Shown piece by piece: positions 5,168-5,965 of a stretch of 5,965 nt of DNA. The stretch covers positions 1 through 5,965 of the forward strand of contig JAJZQK010000249.1 of the NCBI GenBank assembly GCA_021847625.1. The letters run 5' to 3'. Source of the stretch: Chloroflexota bacterium. Lineage in GTDB: Bacteria > Chloroflexota > FW602-bin22 > JAMCYS01. A model generated the notes under the pieces. That model did no database searches, was not told the DNA's origin, and worked only from the letters and a program-made list of their open reading frames with translations. The first letter of the stretch is position 1. Each line of letters starts with the position of its first letter. Both the position numbers and the translations under genes were made by a program.

Positions 5168-5794
5168 ATGGCAATGCTAGCGCAGGGACCCTACAAGAAG
5201 CATGAGTTCAAGATCAGCGGCCTGAAGGGCCTCTCGGATCCACAGATCGAGGTGCACCTCGGCCTGTATGCCGGCTACGTTACCAACACCAACACGCTGA
5301 ACGAGCGCATACAGGACCTCACCAAGCAGGGCAAGGTCGGCTCGCCGGATTGGGTAGAGTTGACGCGCAGACTCGGCTTTGAGTACGACGGGATGATCCT
5401 GCACGAGTACTACTTCGGGCAGCTCAAGGCCGGGGGTGCGCCGATGCCGTCCGGCGGGCCGTTGGTGCAAGCCATCCAGCAGAGCTTCGGCAGCGTCGAC
5501 GCCTGGATGAGCGACTTCAAGGCCATCGGCTCGATGCGAGGCGTCGGCTGGGCCCTCCTCTACCAGGACCCGATGACGGGTTGGCTCTGCAGTCAGTGGG
5601 TGACGCTCCACCAGGACGGCCATCCGGCGGGCTTCAAGCCTCTGCTCGTCCTGGATGTGTGGGAGCATGCCTTCATGGTGGACTACAAGCCCGCCGAGCG
5701 CAGCAAGTACATCGACGCCTTCTTCCAGAACCTCGACTGGAACGTCGTCGAGGACCGGCTGCAGCAGGCCGGCGCCAAGCGACCGATTGGCTAG
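5168..5794 (+). CDS. sod: Fe/Mn-family superoxide dismutase
   Basis: The 208-aa product should convert superoxide to oxygen and H2O2 in the cytosol. The four metal ligands are visible as H30 (IEVHLGLYAGYV), H79 (ILHEYYFGQL), and D163 and H167 in the DVWEHAF signature (163-169). The family features GVGWALL (125-131) and a C-terminal YIDAFFQNLDW (181-191) are also present. The segment after the first ligand lacks the HHxxYV of classic enzymes, and H to Y-V is one residue shorter than in human MnSOD. HQD at 148-150 stands where Mn enzymes have NQD, but metal preference cannot be decided from this. There is no signal peptide. The start at 5168 is chosen because AGGAGG (5152-5157) stands ten bases upstream and the protein then has normal length; the open frame continues upstream to 4904. 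The next gene follows after 42 bp in the same direction. Confidence 0.92.
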   Translation: MAMLAQGPYKKHEFKISGLKGLSDPQIEVHLGLYAGYVTNTNTLNERIQDLTKQGKVGSPDWVELTRRLGFEYDGMILHEYYFGQLKAGGAPMPSGGPLVQAIQQSFGSVDAWMSDFKAIGSMRGVGWALLYQDPMTGWLCSQWVTLHQDGHPAGFKPLLVLDVWEHAFMVDYKPAERSKYIDAFFQNLDWNVVEDRLQQAGAKRPIG

Positions 5795-5836
5795 CGACGA
5801 GGAGAGAAGCCCTGGCCATCGCGGGAGGTATGGAAG

Positions 5837-5965
5837 ATGGCGGAAGTAAAGAAGGGGCGGACCTCGCTCGCCAATCGCACGCTGACCCTCACGATCGGGA
5901 GCGAGGCGCCCGATTTCACGCTGCTGTCGCACACGGGTGGCGAGGTCTCCCTGCGGCAGTACCGC
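5837..5965 (+). CDS. Peroxiredoxin (AhpC/TSA, redoxin family), N-terminal part
   Basis: The first 43 residues are present and the gene runs off the window. The stretch IGSEAPDFTLLSHTGGEVSLRQYR (20-43) is the typical opening of thioredoxin-fold peroxidases: a G-x-x-A-P-D-F-x-L motif followed by a glycine turn and the lead-in to the second strand. The peroxidatic cysteine would lie just beyond the edge, so activity cannot be checked here. The ATG at 5837 is preceded by GGGAGG (5823-5828) eight bases away. An ATG at 5830 is in another frame. It lies 42 bp after the superoxide dismutase stop with no terminator between, so the two are probably co-transcribed. A peroxidase would remove the H2O2 made by the dismutase. 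A bacterioferritin-comigratory (BCP) or thioredoxin-like redoxin of the same fold remains possible. Confidence 0.75.
   Translation, partial: MAEVKKGRTSLANRTLTLTIGSEAPDFTLLSHTGGEVSLRQYR

Noticed and set aside
5177..5932. A 251-aa minus-strand open frame opposite the dismutase and peroxiredoxin.
   Set aside because: It lies antisense to two recognised coding regions and has no motif of its own.

Overview
This GC-rich bacterial window carries six protein genes and two copies of a dispersed palindromic element. The gene set is a LarA-type racemase, an aldo/keto reductase, an EamA-family exporter, an adenosine-deaminase-family hydrolase, an Fe/Mn superoxide dismutase and the start of a peroxiredoxin. 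Extended -10 promoters, one apparently leaderless gene and the dispersed repeats would fit an environmental Chloroflexota-like bacterium, but this placement is a guess from gene style. No rRNA, tRNA or marker gene fixes the taxon.

Layout. 1-290: a dispersed element (copy A) whose left end lies before the window. Inside it are three identical 29-bp repeats at an exact 61-bp period, a CRISPR-like geometry. 323-1597 (+): LarA-family protein. 1641-2489 (-): aldo/keto reductase, convergent with larA. 2490-2699: divergent control region with a strong extended -10 and two inverted repeats. 2700-3605 (+): EamA exporter. 3603-3823: a complete second copy of the element (copy B, 221 bp), a MITE-like unit with 11-bp perfect terminal inverted repeats and an inferred TA target duplication. 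It sits between two convergent genes and supplies the TAA stop codons of both. 3821-4879 (-): adenosine-deaminase family. 4880-5167: divergent control region with a promoter for each side and a structured leader of about 140 nt. 5168-5794 (+): superoxide dismutase. 5837-5965 (+): peroxiredoxin N-terminus, cut by the window edge.

How the genes relate. Only the superoxide dismutase and peroxiredoxin look like an operon with one purpose: superoxide is turned into H2O2, which a peroxidase can then remove. The other genes appear to be single transcription units of unrelated metabolism, alternating in strand.

The most interesting signals are in the repeats. The arm of a MITE-like element resembles a type I-E CRISPR repeat in length and core sequence, and in copy A it is present three times with two unrelated 32-bp intervals. 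Copy B has it once. Removing copy B in silico, leaving one TA, gives a CTAG in which both neighbouring genes would end in overlapping TAG codons. This is a tidy reconstruction of the pre-insertion site. Two enzymes also show changes at normally conserved active-site positions: Glu for Asp in the aldo/keto reductase tetrad, and Gly for the second Asp of the deaminase TDDP motif.
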